Assembly: GCA_002077065.1 (NCBI GenBank)
Contig: NAJO01000003.1
Location: 992,001 to 1,056,000 of the forward strand
Length of the DNA stretch: 64,000 nucleotides
From: Cryoendolithus antarcticus
Taxonomy: Eukaryota > Ascomycota > Dothideomycetes > Cladosporiales > Cladosporiaceae
Reading direction: 5' to 3'
Shown here piece by piece: positions 43,694 to 54,735 of the stretch (the first letter of the stretch is position 1; the number at the start of each line of letters is the position of its first letter). The notes under the pieces are model-generated. The model did no database searches. It was not told the origin of the DNA and saw nothing but the letters and a program-made list of their open reading frames with translations. The position numbers were made by a program, and so were the translations under genes.

Positions 43694-43750
43694 ACGGAGC
43701 CCGAATACCGCACGGGCTAAAACAAACTACACACGAACTTCAATCCGATA

Positions 43751-45142
43751 ATGGCGTCGACCAACATTCCTCGCCTCTTCAAACAGGCCTCAGGTCTTCG
43801 ACCGAGCCTCACATCTACCAACATCCTCGCCAAGCCAGCCTCGCAGGCGAGGACCCGGGCCACTATCGTTGACAAGCCTATCCGCGCCGCTGCTCCTCGA
43901 TCACCCACCCGGGCTACTAAGCCTTCGTTCGAGCGCGCGACATTCACGATCCGCGATGGACCAATTTTTCATGGCAAGAGCTTTGGTGCCAGGGCAAACA
44001 TCAGCGGTGAAGCTGTCTTCACGACGTCTCTCGTCGGATACCCGGAGTCCATGACTGATCCGTCCTACCGCGGGCAGATCCTGGTCTTCACTCAGCCACT
44101 GATCGGCAACTATGGTGTGCCAGCTGCGGCGCGCGATGAGTACGGGCTGCTCAAGCACTTTGAGTCACCGAACATCCAGGCTGCCGGCATTGTGGTGGCT
44201 GATGTAGCACTGCAATACTCCCACTGGACCGCCGTGGAGAGTCTTGCGGAGTGGTGCGCACGAGAGGGCGTGCCAGCGATCACTGGCGTGGATACTCGTG
44301 CGATCGTGACTCACCTACGCGAAGAGGGATCCTCGCTGGGCAAGATCTCCGTTGGCGAGGAGTACGATGCGGACGAAGATGAGGCCTACGATGACCCAGC
44401 GAGCATTAACTTGGTTCGCAAGGTGTCAACAAAGGCTCCCTTCCACGTGCCGTCGCCGAAGGGCGATGCTCACATTTGCCTGATTGACTGCGGTGTAAAG
44501 GAGAACATCATCCGCTCGATCGTCTCACGCGGCGCGTCCGTCACTTGCGTCCCTTTCGACTTCCCTATCCACAAGTCCGCCCACCACTTCGATGGCGTCT
44601 TCATCTCCAACGGACCTGGAGACCCAACGCACTGCCGCGCCACATCCAACAACCTGCGCTCTCTGATGGAGACGAGTCAGATTCCCATCATGGGCATTTG
44701 CCTCGGTCATCAACTCCTCGCCATCGCCGCCGGAGCCGACACCATGAAGATGAAGTACGGCAACCGCGCCCACAACATCCCAGCTCTGGACCTCAACACC
44801 GGCAAATGCCACATCACCTCCCAGAATCACGGCTACGCTGTCGATCCTACTACACTTCCAGCGGAATTCAAGGAATACTTCACGAATCTCAATGATGGCT
44901 CGAACGAAGGTCTGATTCATAAGACGAGGCCGATCTTCAGTACGCAGTTCCATCCGGAGGCGAAGGGCGGACCACTGGACTCGAGCTACCTGTTTGATGC
45001 GTACGTGGAGAGCGTGAAGGTGTACAAGACCGAGAAAGATAAGATAAAGGGTGGAGCTGGGAGGGGCAGGCCTGATCCGTTGATGGTGGATTTGCTGAGC
45101 AAGGAGAGGGTGGGCGTTGCGCCGGGCTTGCCAGGGTTCTGA
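43751..45142 (+). CDS. CPA1: arginine-specific carbamoyl-phosphate synthase small (glutaminase) subunit
   Basis: Single coding exon, 463 aa. The enzyme splits glutamine and passes ammonia to the large subunit, making carbamoyl phosphate for arginine synthesis. Residues of about 1-55 are Ser/Thr/Arg/Ala-rich without acidic residues, a mitochondrial targeting sequence. The N-terminal CPSase domain (about 60-215) has [15 protein letters not shown] and G-N-Y-G-V-P. The class I glutamine amidotransferase domain (about 235-415) has S-N-G-P-G-D-P, the nucleophile in G-I-C-L-G-H-Q-L (Cys about 317), and F-H-P-E-A with the catalytic His-Glu pair. It differs from the pyrimidine enzyme (URA2/pyr-3), where this domain is fused to other activities. 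Translation is controlled by the upstream attenuator peptide at 43509-43693. Confidence 0.97.
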   Translation: MASTNIPRLFKQASGLRPSLTSTNILAKPASQARTRATIVDKPIRAAAPRSPTRATKPSFERATFTIRDGPIFHGKSFGARANISGEAVFTTSLVGYPESMTDPSYRGQILVFTQPLIGNYGVPAAARDEYGLLKHFESPNIQAAGIVVADVALQYSHWTAVESLAEWCAREGVPAITGVDTRAIVTHLREEGSSLGKISVGEEYDADEDEAYDDPASINLVRKVSTKAPFHVPSPKGDAHICLIDCGVKENIIRSIVSRGASVTCVPFDFPIHKSAHHFDGVFISNGPGDPTHCRATSNNLRSLMETSQIPIMGICLGHQLLAIAAGADTMKMKYGNRAHNIPALDLNTGKCHITSQNHGYAVDPTTLPAEFKEYFTNLNDGSNEGLIHKTRPIFSTQFHPEAKGGPLDSSYLFDAYVESVKVYKTEKDKIKGGAGRGRPDPLMVDLLSKERVGVAPGLPGF

Positions 45143-45992
45143 GCAATCAGTGCCTCAAGGCCGGTTGGTTGTGCGCAAAGGGCGGACTCAGCAGGTTGAA
45201 CGAACAGACTGTGACGACGGAGTTATGCTTGTTTTTGATAGGGTAGTTGAGCGTGCGTCCTTGTCCATTTGCCTCATCTTGACTTGCCATCGTTGTACCT
45301 CCCACATTCCTGTTATCGAATTATGCAATCCATTGTTCTCTCGTGTGGTGAATCCACCAATCGGTGACAAAATATAAGCTTCGCGGCAGCCAAACGTCAA
45401 ATCCAAGGTACATTGTACCCCCACAGCCCTGCCGCCGCGCGTGAGGCTATGCCGGCGCGTAGGACTCTACGTCCGGTTTGCATTGCTTGCGCTGTGCTGC
45501 GCTGACCTCAGCCTTCGCGACAAACATATTCTTAGCCTTACAATCGCCTCACTGCTCGGCCTTGTAGTACTGTGACCTGACGCTGCAGCACTGCGCAATT
45601 TCTCGCACTAGGACGCGACAGCACTGGACTGGCTTCCTGGATTCAGGCATACCGACGCGGCGAGCACGCGGATTACGAAGAGCAGGGCGGGGCTGAGTGA
45701 ACTTTGGGTTATAAACACCTTAAAGTGGTGCGCCGTGGGACCTGAACGTCTCTGCGCTTTTGTTGAGGGAATTTGCAACGTGTGATACGATTGGGGCGCA
45801 AGTCTTGCTTTGCGACAAGCTTCGCCGAGAGGGGTCAAGAGCTGCGAAGACAGTATAAGATTCCTGGCATACGCGCCGCAGAGGCATTGGACACACCACT
45901 TATAGCAGCACTCGACAGCTTGCCTGGACTGGGGCGACAATATCCCAGCATACCAGCCACTTGGGCGCATTCGATCTCGCCACCTTCCCATC
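45143..45992. promoter_or_regulatory. intergenic, promoter of the OSTA-like gene
   Basis: An 850-nt gap between two same-strand genes. Short ORFs (45608-46012 minus, 45773-46282 plus) overlap the next gene and have no protein-like features. No specific element recognised. Confidence 0.4.
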
Positions 45993-47611
45993 ATGCTCAC
46001 CGCCTGCAACACGACCCTAGAAGATGCCGATATTCAAGAGATTCCTCTCTGGGACGGCGGCCTCAAGTTCCACCACCTAGGCCTCATAATCGCCGCTGTC
46101 TTCGGCCTGATATCCGTCATCATAGCGCTGTTCCTAGTTGTGCAACACGCCCTACACTACTCGAAACCCTCGGAGCAACGGCACATTATTCGCATCTTGC
46201 TCATGATACCGGTCTACTCCACCGTCAGCTTTCTGTCCTATTTGAACTACAAACATGCGGTCTACTTCCACGTTCTTCGTGACTGTTACGAAGCGTTCGC
46301 GATTGCGAGTTTCTTCACGTTGCTCTGTCATTATGTGGCGCCGAATTTGCATGAGCAGAAGAACTACTTCCGGACCTTGACGCCGAAGAATTGGTTCTGG
46401 GGCGTATTTGGACTGCAGCTATGCACTGGTGGGGAGAATAGGGGGCCATTCAGGAAGCCGAGGAGTGGGCTTACTTGGTTCAACGTGAGCCTCAATGCTG
46501 CACCCGAAGAAAGGCACAGCTAACGGCTTTGCAGATCGTTTGGGTTGGCGTGTTCCAATACTGCTTCATCCGAGTACTGTTCACAATCGTCTCGGTAATA
46601 ACGGAGATCTTTGGCCGATATTGCGAGCACAGCAACAGTCCGATGTTCGCCCACATCTGGGTCACGGTCTTTGATGCGGCATCGGTTACGATTGCTATGT
46701 TCTGCTTGATCCAGTTCTACATACAGCTGCGACTGGATCTAGCGGAGCACGAGCCATTCATGAAGGTCCTGTGCATCAAGCTGGTCATCTTCTTCTCGTT
46801 CTGGCAGAGCCTGGTCATCAGCTTCCTCACCTCAGCGACCGGGCCTCTACAACCCACTGAGAAGATCAGCTACCCGGATCTCTATGTCGGCGTACCATCA
46901 GTGATGCTGTGCATCGAGATGGCCTTCTTTGCAGTCCTCCATCTCTTTGCCTTCTCCTGGAAGCCCTACAGCTATGCTCACTCCGCCAACGTGGATGGCG
47001 GTGCATCCAAGAAGTACAAGGGTGGACCTCTCGGGTTCTACGCTTTCGTAGATGCTCTGAATCCTTGGGACATGATCAAAGCCAGCGCCCGAGGCTTCCG
47101 CTGGCTTTTCGTCGGCGTCAAGCACAGACATGTCGATGCCAGGTACGAAGACTCGGCGAAGCTGGACGCTGAGGATGCGTACCTTGGGCCGACACACGCG
47201 GGCACTGGCGCAGCGGCGACGGAATTGCAAAGACCAAGCAACGACTTTCGACAAGGCACGCCCGAGGTGCATGGCACGCCTGAAGACGACAGACGAGGAT
47301 TGCTACGCCATTCAGCGCAGCTTGGACAGCAGCAGGTGTCGAGTCCGCCCAGTCAGTACGGTAACAATGAGTACGCACCCGGCGACGACTCGGAGCAGCT
47401 GCATCCCGGATTCCGGGGGACCTCCATGTCGAAGGAAGTTGGCATGAGTCCAATGCACGGAGGTCAAGCACAGCCTTCAGCAAGTGCAGCTCCGGTACAT
47501 CCAGCCCTGCGAGCACAGAGTCCAGATCCAGAGTGGGATCATTGGGCCGGAAGGCAAGATCGGAATAGTATGCGACCACCTACGTATCGCACGGGAGATC
47601 CTGGGGCTTAA
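45993..47611 (+). CDS. OSTA/TMEM184 (DUF300) family membrane protein
   Basis: Exon 1 is 45993-46484, the intron is 46485-46534 (50 nt, GTGAGC, branch GCTAAC, TTGCAG) and exon 2 is 46535-47611; the product is about 522 aa. About seven hydrophobic helices lie in the first 300 residues. Family signatures are L-M-I-P-V-Y-S-T-V-S-F-L-S-Y in the second helix region, R-D-C-Y-E-A-F-A-I-A-S-F-F, and K-L-V-I-F-F-S-F-W-Q in the later half. The last 200 residues are a polar Gly/Pro/Gln-rich cytosolic tail. Animal relatives include organic solute transporter alpha and TMEM184; fungal members are commonly vacuolar or endosomal membrane proteins of unclear function. IAH1 is convergent 80 nt downstream. Confidence 0.9.
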
Positions 47612-47692
47612 GTTTAGTCGGACAGCCGATGTAATTGTATACAGCGATCTATGACTCCACGATTGGCCGACAGCCGCAAAACTGCTGGCCCT

Positions 47693-48969
47693 CTACTTCC
47701 ATGCTTGCTCGTCGTCCCAAGCGGGTAGCACAAACGGCAGCCTGTCTGGCATCTGATCGGGCCAATTCTGCTCGATGGTGTTCATGACTTCGTCATAGAG
47801 CACCTTGTACCCACTAGGCGTGAAGTGTAGCCCTATCCCGGAATTAGCACAGATCCTTCGAGATCGATCACAAAGCAACACGCACCATCCGAAAGCAACC
47901 CCTGCAGAACCTCGTTCTCTGCCCCATCCAAGCTCCCTGGCAGCGGGCTCTCGCGTCCCGTCCTCCAGCCTGCTCTGCTCATCATAGCACCCCAAAGATC
48001 ACAGCACACCACGCCTTCCTCCTGCGCCACCCCCCTTGCTGCCTCGACGTACTTAGCCGTGTTGATCGCAGTCCGATTCGGTGCCATCTTCGTGTCAAAA
48101 AAGGCCGAAGCAGCGGCCGACAGCATTCGCTCGTCGACAGGAGGGGCAGTGATGACCATCAATCTGACGTTTTGGTGGGCTCGTAGGGTAGGGTGCGTTA
48201 ATATTGATTTCAAATTCGTGCGGTAGGCTTCGAGAGGCACGTTCTGTTGAGGGCCACCGGGTGTGTTCGGGAGGCGGGCATCATTGGCGCCGAAGAAGAG
48301 GGTGAAGAGGCGGATTTTGGTGTGCGTTGGTGTAGGCATGATTTTGGGGAGGATCTGAAGTGATGATAGTGTCAGGGTACTTCAAGACTGTATAACGTTC
48401 TCTCATCTCCACGCTCGCGAAAGCCGATACGTAGACTCCATTTCCAGAGAACAGGAACCTCCTCTAATCATCAAACTTTGTGAGGGGCGCTCGAGCGTTG
48501 GAGGGACTGCTCGAGCTCCTATCGTCGACGCTGCGGCAGAAGATCCCACGCCAATCAGGGATGTAAGGCATTCCCAACGAGACTTAGTGATCGAGGAGCC
48601 AGCTTTGTCTCATCTATGCGAATGGATCGCATTGGCTATCATAGTCTCGTTGGTGGCAGTAGAAGGGTGCGACAATTCCTCTTCGAGATGTAGATGCTGA
48701 TAATAAGTTCTGCAGTGTGTTTCACCGCACGTCTTCTCGCTCGTTCCCGGATCTCGAATACGGTATCTTTCACAGTCGAGGTCTGATCTGAACGAATTGC
48801 CAGCACATACCTTGAGTGCTTGCTCGGTGTTGTAGCCACTGTAGCCTCGATTGACAACATCCAGTCGTCGCACATAGGCGTTGGACAGCTCAGCGCCAAA
48901 CGCGAAACTATTGTCTTGCGCGAAAGATTGCTGGGTGATGGAGTCGCCGAACAGGATGACTTGATCCAT
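47693..48969 (-). CDS. IAH1: GDSL/SGNH esterase, isoamyl acetate-hydrolyzing type
   Basis: Three exons: 48811-48969, 47886-48354 and 47693-47832, about 255 aa. Exon 1 gives block I of the SGNH fold with the nucleophile (I-L-F-G-D-S-I-T). Exon 2 starts I-L-P-K-I and carries F-F-G-A-N-D-A (block III Asn). Exon 3 starts inside D-G-L-H-F-T-P-S-G-Y, the block V Asp/His pair. The fused junctions L-K/I-L-P and D-G/L-H-F fit the family. Intron 2 is 53 nt (47833-47885). Intron 1 is 456 nt (48355-48810; GTATGT, branch CTGAC, CTTCAG), unusually long for this window. Yeast Iah1 hydrolyses short acetate esters such as isoamyl acetate; substrate range here is inferred. No signal peptide, so cytosolic. Confidence 0.92.
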
Positions 48970-49150
48970 TGGTCTCGAAATGCTGTAAGGCTTTGAACAT
49001 GGGCGAACGTGTTATCGGGAGAGACTGGAGTCAAGATTGACCGGGCTTGCTACTCGGCAGATGCCGAACATCAGGTGAAATCATTCGCTTGGAGAAAAGT
49101 GGAAGAGGCGATCATGTCTGATCAAGTTCTATTCTGACTGGATCCAAGAT
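48970..49150. other. short intergenic spacer
   Basis: A 181-nt gap between two minus-strand genes, holding the IAH1 promoter and the end of the next gene. Confidence 0.3.
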
Positions 49151-50545
49151 CTACAGGTCATCGATACTATACACAATGCGCTTCGTCCCTGTCTTTCGCA
49201 ACGCACTCCCGACACCACCTGGCTCCGATCTGTACATCCTCGGCTCGTCCTGCTTGACAGACACAAAAGCCTTATGGCCACTATGTTGTGCAGCTTGCCA
49301 GAGCTGCTTGAGACTGTACTCTTGTTCGTGGAATCGCCGCAGGTCATAGAAGTTGTTGACGAGCTGCTGCACACGAACTCTGAGATACCCTCTGTATTCA
49401 TTGCTCGTATCTGAGTCTGCTGGGGTATCTAGGGGAGCTTTGTCTTCATAGTCAGGGTCGACAGCCCAAAGCCATGCGTCGTCTGGGTGAGCGGATTCGT
49501 TGAATTGAGACTCCATGGACTGGTCTGACACGACCAGGAAGACATTTATCAAGATTCCGTCTGATGTTGTTGCGGTTTCGTCCGAGTCATCCAGCTTGCG
49601 TCGCTTAGCCGGTCTTCTGCTTAGAGATCGAAACTGCTGTCGCAATCGCACGAAAAGCGCCTCAGGTGGTGGGAGCAGATCTTCTGCAATGGATACCATG
49701 TGGGATTCTCCGTCGTCTGTTTGACGATCATCATCGTCTTCGGCTTCCGTCTCGTGTTCAACAGGTTGCACAGGAGCAGTAGTGTGCGACCCTAGCTCCT
49801 CGGACGGCATTTCCTGGCCATCGTCCGCAGGCCATCGTAATTGCTGTAGTTTCCATTGCCCACCAATGGCAGCGCCTCCACATCCCACAGCGTCCTGTGC
49901 ATGGAACAACAAACCATCCATGTGCTCTCGCCACCCATCTTCTTCCACTTCAGGATGCACAAACATCATAAATCCCCACCGCTTCTCGCCCTTGTCTTCT
50001 TCCCACATCCGTTTCACCCAAGGCTGTGCCCTCTCCAACTGCTTCTCCACCTCCGCGCTCTGACCTGACTTCAGGTCGTTCATGCTGCGCCGCCACTCCT
50101 CTATCGCTGCTTCAAAGATAGCGTCTTCTTCCCGTTCCTCGCATACTAGGCTTCGGACGCGCTTGAGCTGCTCTGTAGTCTCCTTCCAGTGACCCTGACT
50201 GACTGCAAGCAAGCCACTCAGAGCACTCGACTGACGTGCTGCTTCAGCATCCGTTTGATCGAGCCAGTAGCGCTTCTTCAGCAGACTGATCTCGTCCGTG
50301 GTTAGATCGCTCGGGGAATCGACTGCTCGGTTCACCAAGTTCGTTCGGCTCGATGAGCTTTTCGTTTGCACGCTCGCGTCCAGATCATCGACATCCGGCA
50401 GGTCCAGAACGCCGACTTTAAGCTCCACGGACACATCAGCGGGTGTAAGAGAGCCATTGTCGAGGTCTGAGATAGCTTTCAAGATGTCCTGCTGCACAGA
50501 TATGCCCCGTTGTACTCGCGTGAATGCCTCCACGAGCCTGTCCAT
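49151..50545 (-). CDS. unrecognised 464-aa protein
   Basis: I do not recognise a named family. The single-exon ORF is clearly coding, with consistent codon use and a globular composition. N-terminal helices (M-D-R-L-V-E-A-F-T-R-V-Q-R-G-I, later L-L-K-K-R-Y-W-L-D-Q-T-D-A-E-A-A-R-Q) are followed by a Trp-rich block (K-R-W-G-F-M-M-F-V-H-P-E-V). A basic cluster R-R-P-A-K-R-R-K-L-D at about residue 310 resembles a nuclear localisation signal, and a C-terminal block (Y-L-R-V-R-V-Q-Q-L-V-N-N-F-Y) follows. No signal peptide or membrane helix. A nuclear protein confined to fungi would fit, but this is inference. Confidence 0.7.
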   Translation of the reverse strand: MDRLVEAFTRVQRGISVQQDILKAISDLDNGSLTPADVSVELKVGVLDLPDVDDLDASVQTKSSSSRTNLVNRAVDSPSDLTTDEISLLKKRYWLDQTDAEAARQSSALSGLLAVSQGHWKETTEQLKRVRSLVCEEREEDAIFEAAIEEWRRSMNDLKSGQSAEVEKQLERAQPWVKRMWEEDKGEKRWGFMMFVHPEVEEDGWREHMDGLLFHAQDAVGCGGAAIGGQWKLQQLRWPADDGQEMPSEELGSHTTAPVQPVEHETEAEDDDDRQTDDGESHMVSIAEDLLPPPEALFVRLRQQFRSLSRRPAKRRKLDDSDETATTSDGILINVFLVVSDQSMESQFNESAHPDDAWLWAVDPDYEDKAPLDTPADSDTSNEYRGYLRVRVQQLVNNFYDLRRFHEQEYSLKQLWQAAQHSGHKAFVSVKQDEPRMYRSEPGGVGSALRKTGTKRIVYSIDDL

Positions 50546-51150
50546 CGCTTGCTAGACTGGTCCAGAAGAATGACTGGGTCGATGTGAGGGTTTTCATCAC
50601 TGTTGAGGGCGGTCTGTATGGAAGCTCGAAACAAGGCAATGCCAGGTTACAGGTTACAGCGCTTGGACCCGGCGTGCAAGGTACAAGGCGATGCTGCAAG
50701 TGCAACATGTACATCCACGACTGCGCGCTATACCACGCCCACTCCATCGCGCTCCTTTAATCTCAAGGACAGTCTGACTAGCCTCGCAAAATCAGCTCCC
50801 AGGGCATTTCTAGTTGCACCTGGTCCATCAAATCTACGCTCGCCCAGGTCAGGTTAAGGTCTGAGTCTCTCACAGAAAGCCTGGCTGGTTCGGAACAGCA
50901 CAGGCTACGACTACAACAGCTGAAGGCACCACCCTGTCGCACCTGAGACTACATAGATAACTAGACCTAAGACGCTGAAGTCGCTTAATGCTGACTGGAA
51001 TGCTGTTGGCGCTGAAGATGTCTGAAATGGCGAACGGCCGTAGCCGTATGTCGTGGAATATGCACTTTGCTGACGTTAACGTTCAAGCATACACGTGACG
51101 CATAGCAGGCTATTAGTGTCTCATCTTTAATCCATGTGAGGCTAGGTCGT
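50546..51150. promoter_or_regulatory. intergenic, about 600 nt
   Basis: It contains the promoter of the 464-aa gene and the 3' side of the LysM locus. No gene recognised. Confidence 0.35.
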
Positions 51151-53539
51151 CTACGTACACACTTTCGACGCAGTCTCGATACAGTACGCCTCCCCAGCCC
51201 ACAGTCCCGCGCACTCGCTCGGTTCATTCAGCGCTGGATTCATCTGGTACAGACAGGCTAGCGAGATGCCCGCAGCGGCCGCCATGTCGTAGCAGTACAC
51301 GCCGTCTTTCTGCAAGACCCATTTGTTGCAGTCGGCTGAAATACCGGACTGCGTTGGTCCAGGTGGAGCTGTGCCGGCGCTTGATGTGGTGGGCTTAGTC
51401 GCCGTTGTGGTAGACACAGGTGCCGAGCTACTTGAAGAGCTCGAGGTTGTGTTGCGACCCGTGCAAATGTACTCATCGGGGATGCTGTACGTTGTCAGCT
51501 AAAGTTAGAATCCAGTGACATGAGGACTTATGCTCACAGCCCGGAACAGTCGCCTAAAAGTGCAGCGTTCCACGCGTATAGATCGCTGAGTGCGATTGAC
51601 CATCGCGATGCGATGTCGTAGCACCCATCGCCAGCTATTAGTGCGTCAGTCAGGTAACTCAACTGGATTCAAGTACTTTTCAGGACGTACATTACACAAA
51701 GTAGAACTTGATACAGCCTGAGACCATGCCATCCTGGTGGGGCGTCAGCGTGGCAAGCGGCTTGCCACTCTGCGTTGGGTATGCAGACATTGTCGTGACT
51801 GCGACACTGCTGTAGCTTGTACTACTAGTGTTTGCTGACGCTGTTTCATTGATCACGGGAAAGGTGTCGGCCGAGGCGGTGGGATAAGTCGTAGCGTAAC
51901 AGGTGCCCTTACGGACAGACGATCCTCCTACGCATGGGTTCGTTGGGCTGCCACCATAGCCAGGATAAGTGTTGATGCTATCTATTGCTTGCACGCAGTA
52001 GCTGTACCCGAGAAAGAGGTTATTGCACGAGGTGCTGTTGATCTCCTACCTGGCTGTCAGTTGTTGCGAGCGCGTATCGTCTTTGAAAACACTTACCGGA
52101 TTGAGAAAATAAAGTCTGACAAAGCGATGCCCAGATTATTGGTGATACCAGCACAGGTATCGCCGCCTCGTACCTCGTAGTACTTGCCACACTTCGTGTT
52201 GGTGCCGTCAACGACGTTCGTGGGGATCGGTGCTTATGTCAAGGTCGATGCAGGGGCAGTCATTGTAGGTGCACTAGTATCACCGGGAATTGACACACAA
52301 ATCTGGTTGTCGACGAGGAGTTCCAAATTGTCGCAGCCCCGATTGATGTCGATGTTCCAGGAGATCAGCTGAGAATTCGTGAACGCAATGTCGTAGGCTT
52401 GACTGATCCCGTAGCAGGTGTCGTTCGCCTTCACGGTGTATATATCGCATGTATGCGGCATGCAGAGGTTCGCACCAGCCGCTGGGAAGTCAGTACATCC
52501 TGCCTCAAGGTTATTTAAATATAGCAGGTTGTTGGTAGAGACCTTCTGGGCGTTGCTGACGGAGTGGCAGTCGTCGCCGGCTTTGATCGTGTAGTTGAAA
52601 CTACATGCCCTGACTGCAGTAGGCGTTGGGGAACTAGTGGTTGTCGCCGATGTGCGGCTTACAGTATTGGCAGGAGGTGATGTGAATGGGTAGCCAGTAG
52701 CTTGACATGATGAGGTGAGGGAGGTGTACGACGAAGCGAGATCGCTGTCATAGCCTTAGACATTAGACAGCTGAAGCTGGTACGTCCCAAGGACACAGTC
52801 AGAGCAGCTGTCTTGAGAAGCGTTGCCGTTGGCCCACGAGTCGAAGAGTGGTGCGCAGAAGGCGCCTGTGGAAGCATCCCGCCGACAGGTGTAGTTGTAG
52901 GTCCAAATGAGGGTCTCGGCCGTTGAAAGTACTGGATATGTTTGACCCGCTGAATCGAATACATCGGAGGCGCACGACTTGCTCTGGAGGCTCCGAAAAG
53001 AGTCCAACGACTGCAGGCAGTCGGTAGTGCACAGCGCAGCCAAGTCATCGGAAGTCGGAAATTAGCCATTGAATGCAATGCCAGGTAGAGAGATATCGCA
53101 GGTAATATCTGTCGTGAAAGTGTTACTGCAGAGCCACTGTCAGTACATGAAGACCCGTGTCTTTACCATCTCAAAACTGCGTGCTGTGTATGAAGGCTGA
53201 GCATGCATTGCTGTCCGTCTGCCACAATCATCGAGCGTATAATAGTTTAAGAACCTTATGCCCCTCATAAAGTCACAGGCCATCTCTCGCTGGCTGCGTA
53301 CGAATTCCAAGCTTCTCGTGACTGCGTGAACGGAACCACAGGCAAGGAGTGATATCAGCAGAGAAGAGCAGATCAGGGACTTACTTGCAATTACCGGATA
53401 CAGTCCCAGGGGCGTCCAGAGCGACTGCAAATGAGGACTCGGTACTGTTGCTGCCCACGAAATTTTGTGCCATCCCAAAAGGTAGTAGACATCTGACTAA
53501 AAGTGCGACAAGCGTGGTGCCTTGAGGTCGGATGGTCAT
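51151..53539 (-). pseudogene. multi-LysM secreted protein, interrupted
   Basis: The locus starts at ATG 53539-53537 with a signal peptide (M-T-I-R-P-Q-G-T-T-L-V-A-L-L ... F-G-M-A). A 259-nt intron (53126-53384) leads to a Cys-rich extracellular domain known from fungal LysM proteins (D-I-S-L-P-G-I-A-F-N-G ... C-S-D-C-V-L-G-T-Y-Q-L-Q-L-S-N). About five LysM-like units follow (near 52610-52450, 52460-52290, 52200-52100, 51645-51540, 51350-51165), each with the G-D-D-C/N-D-T-C type start and an N-P/N-x-x-L centre. The frame holds three TAA codons (53062-53064, 52756-52758, 52234-52236) and what looks like a -1 shift at about 52108-52114, with homology resuming after each. The donor near 51685 also does not fit in phase. 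LysM proteins bind chitin oligomers; this copy is probably non-functional, or a sequence-quality problem. Confidence 0.75.
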
Positions 53540-54735
53540 GGTCAAGACTTGGTCTTTATACGCGTAGTACTGCGAGGTCAGGAAGATCGAGTTGCTATCG
53601 ACCGGCCAATCCTCGAAGCTGAGGACTTACGCTAGAGAGATGAGATGTAGATGTGCTGTGCAGATGACGGCGCAGGACCAGGTCATTCACGGGGCAGCGT
53701 CGGTTCGAAACCTACATGACTTCACTGGGGCTGAAGGAAGCATGCCGCCGGCATGGCAATAGTATGCTAGCTGGTCATGTAGATCAGTCCGTAGGCGTGA
53801 AATTACGAGCAGTGAAATGGGCCCACACGCGGCCATCCGCCGAGGATCAAGTGAAGGGGTGGTTCCCAACCAAGACTCCTGGACGCCGCCGAGGTCCTGC
53901 TGTTCCTTCGAGCACGCCGGTGAGCCGCCTTAACCCCGGAGAAGCTTCTGCCGCGATGTCTTTGGCGTGTCGAACATAGCAGGGCTGAACGCACGGCTAC
54001 ACGAAGGTGATTGCGATGAGCGAAATGGGTGGCCGAATAACTGGGGTTGCAAACTCTGGAGTTCAGCCGACGCACGTACAGGTCCGCGCGATTGGTTCCA
54101 AAATAGAGTTGGCTGTTGGTGTTTGAGGTTCGGCACGACGGCGGCTTGGCACCGGTTCCTTTTGTTGAACCTCATCTCCTGGATTAATGGCAAGATCTGC
54201 GTGTTCAGACAGGGCTCGCATCCTTCGCTTCAGAAACGAGGTGAGCATCTGTTTTACGCAAGCGGCAGTGAAGGCGTGTATGCGATGTCAGGCAGGATCG
54301 ATCTACACACCTCATGTTTTCAGCGCCGAGGGCGTGCATCTCATGACACTCTAATGAGCGTACAGTAGTGATGGCGACCATTAGTGCCGATGCCGTCAGT
54401 CGTAACGGACGCCATCATGAGCCTGTCAGCCCAGCGGTGCCTGGTGTACATCCCTGGACCGAGCTCACTTAGCTGCGCATCAATGGGGCACTGCATGATC
54501 CAGGGGCCATTAGCATATATTACGGCTGACCGATGTTCCGTGAGGCATTGTTCGAGTAAAGGCGAAGGATCATCGTGTGACATACCAGGGAAGTACCGTT
54601 CTCCATCTGGAACAGTCTGCTGAATGGCATGTAGGGTGGGCCCACACCTAACTTCCATGTCCTGTCAACCTCCTTCCATTGCTACGATCGCAGTCCGTGT
54701 TGCTGCTCCAAGTCTGCAGAGCAAAGCAGACAAAA
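53540..54735. promoter_or_regulatory. shared divergent region between the LysM and chitinase loci
   Basis: About 1.2 kb separates the two divergent starts. It contains no recognisable gene. If the pair was co-expressed, its common promoter lay here. I cannot point to a specific operator. Confidence 0.5.

Noticed and set aside
52745..52790. A 39-nt intron (GTACCA..GACAG) removing the second LysM stop codon
   Set aside because: Shorter than any other intron here and it would remove the conserved Y-Q-L-Q-L-S-N segment.
53690..53720. tRNA B-box-like GGTTCGAAACC
   Set aside because: No A box at the right distance and no cloverleaf can be drawn around it.
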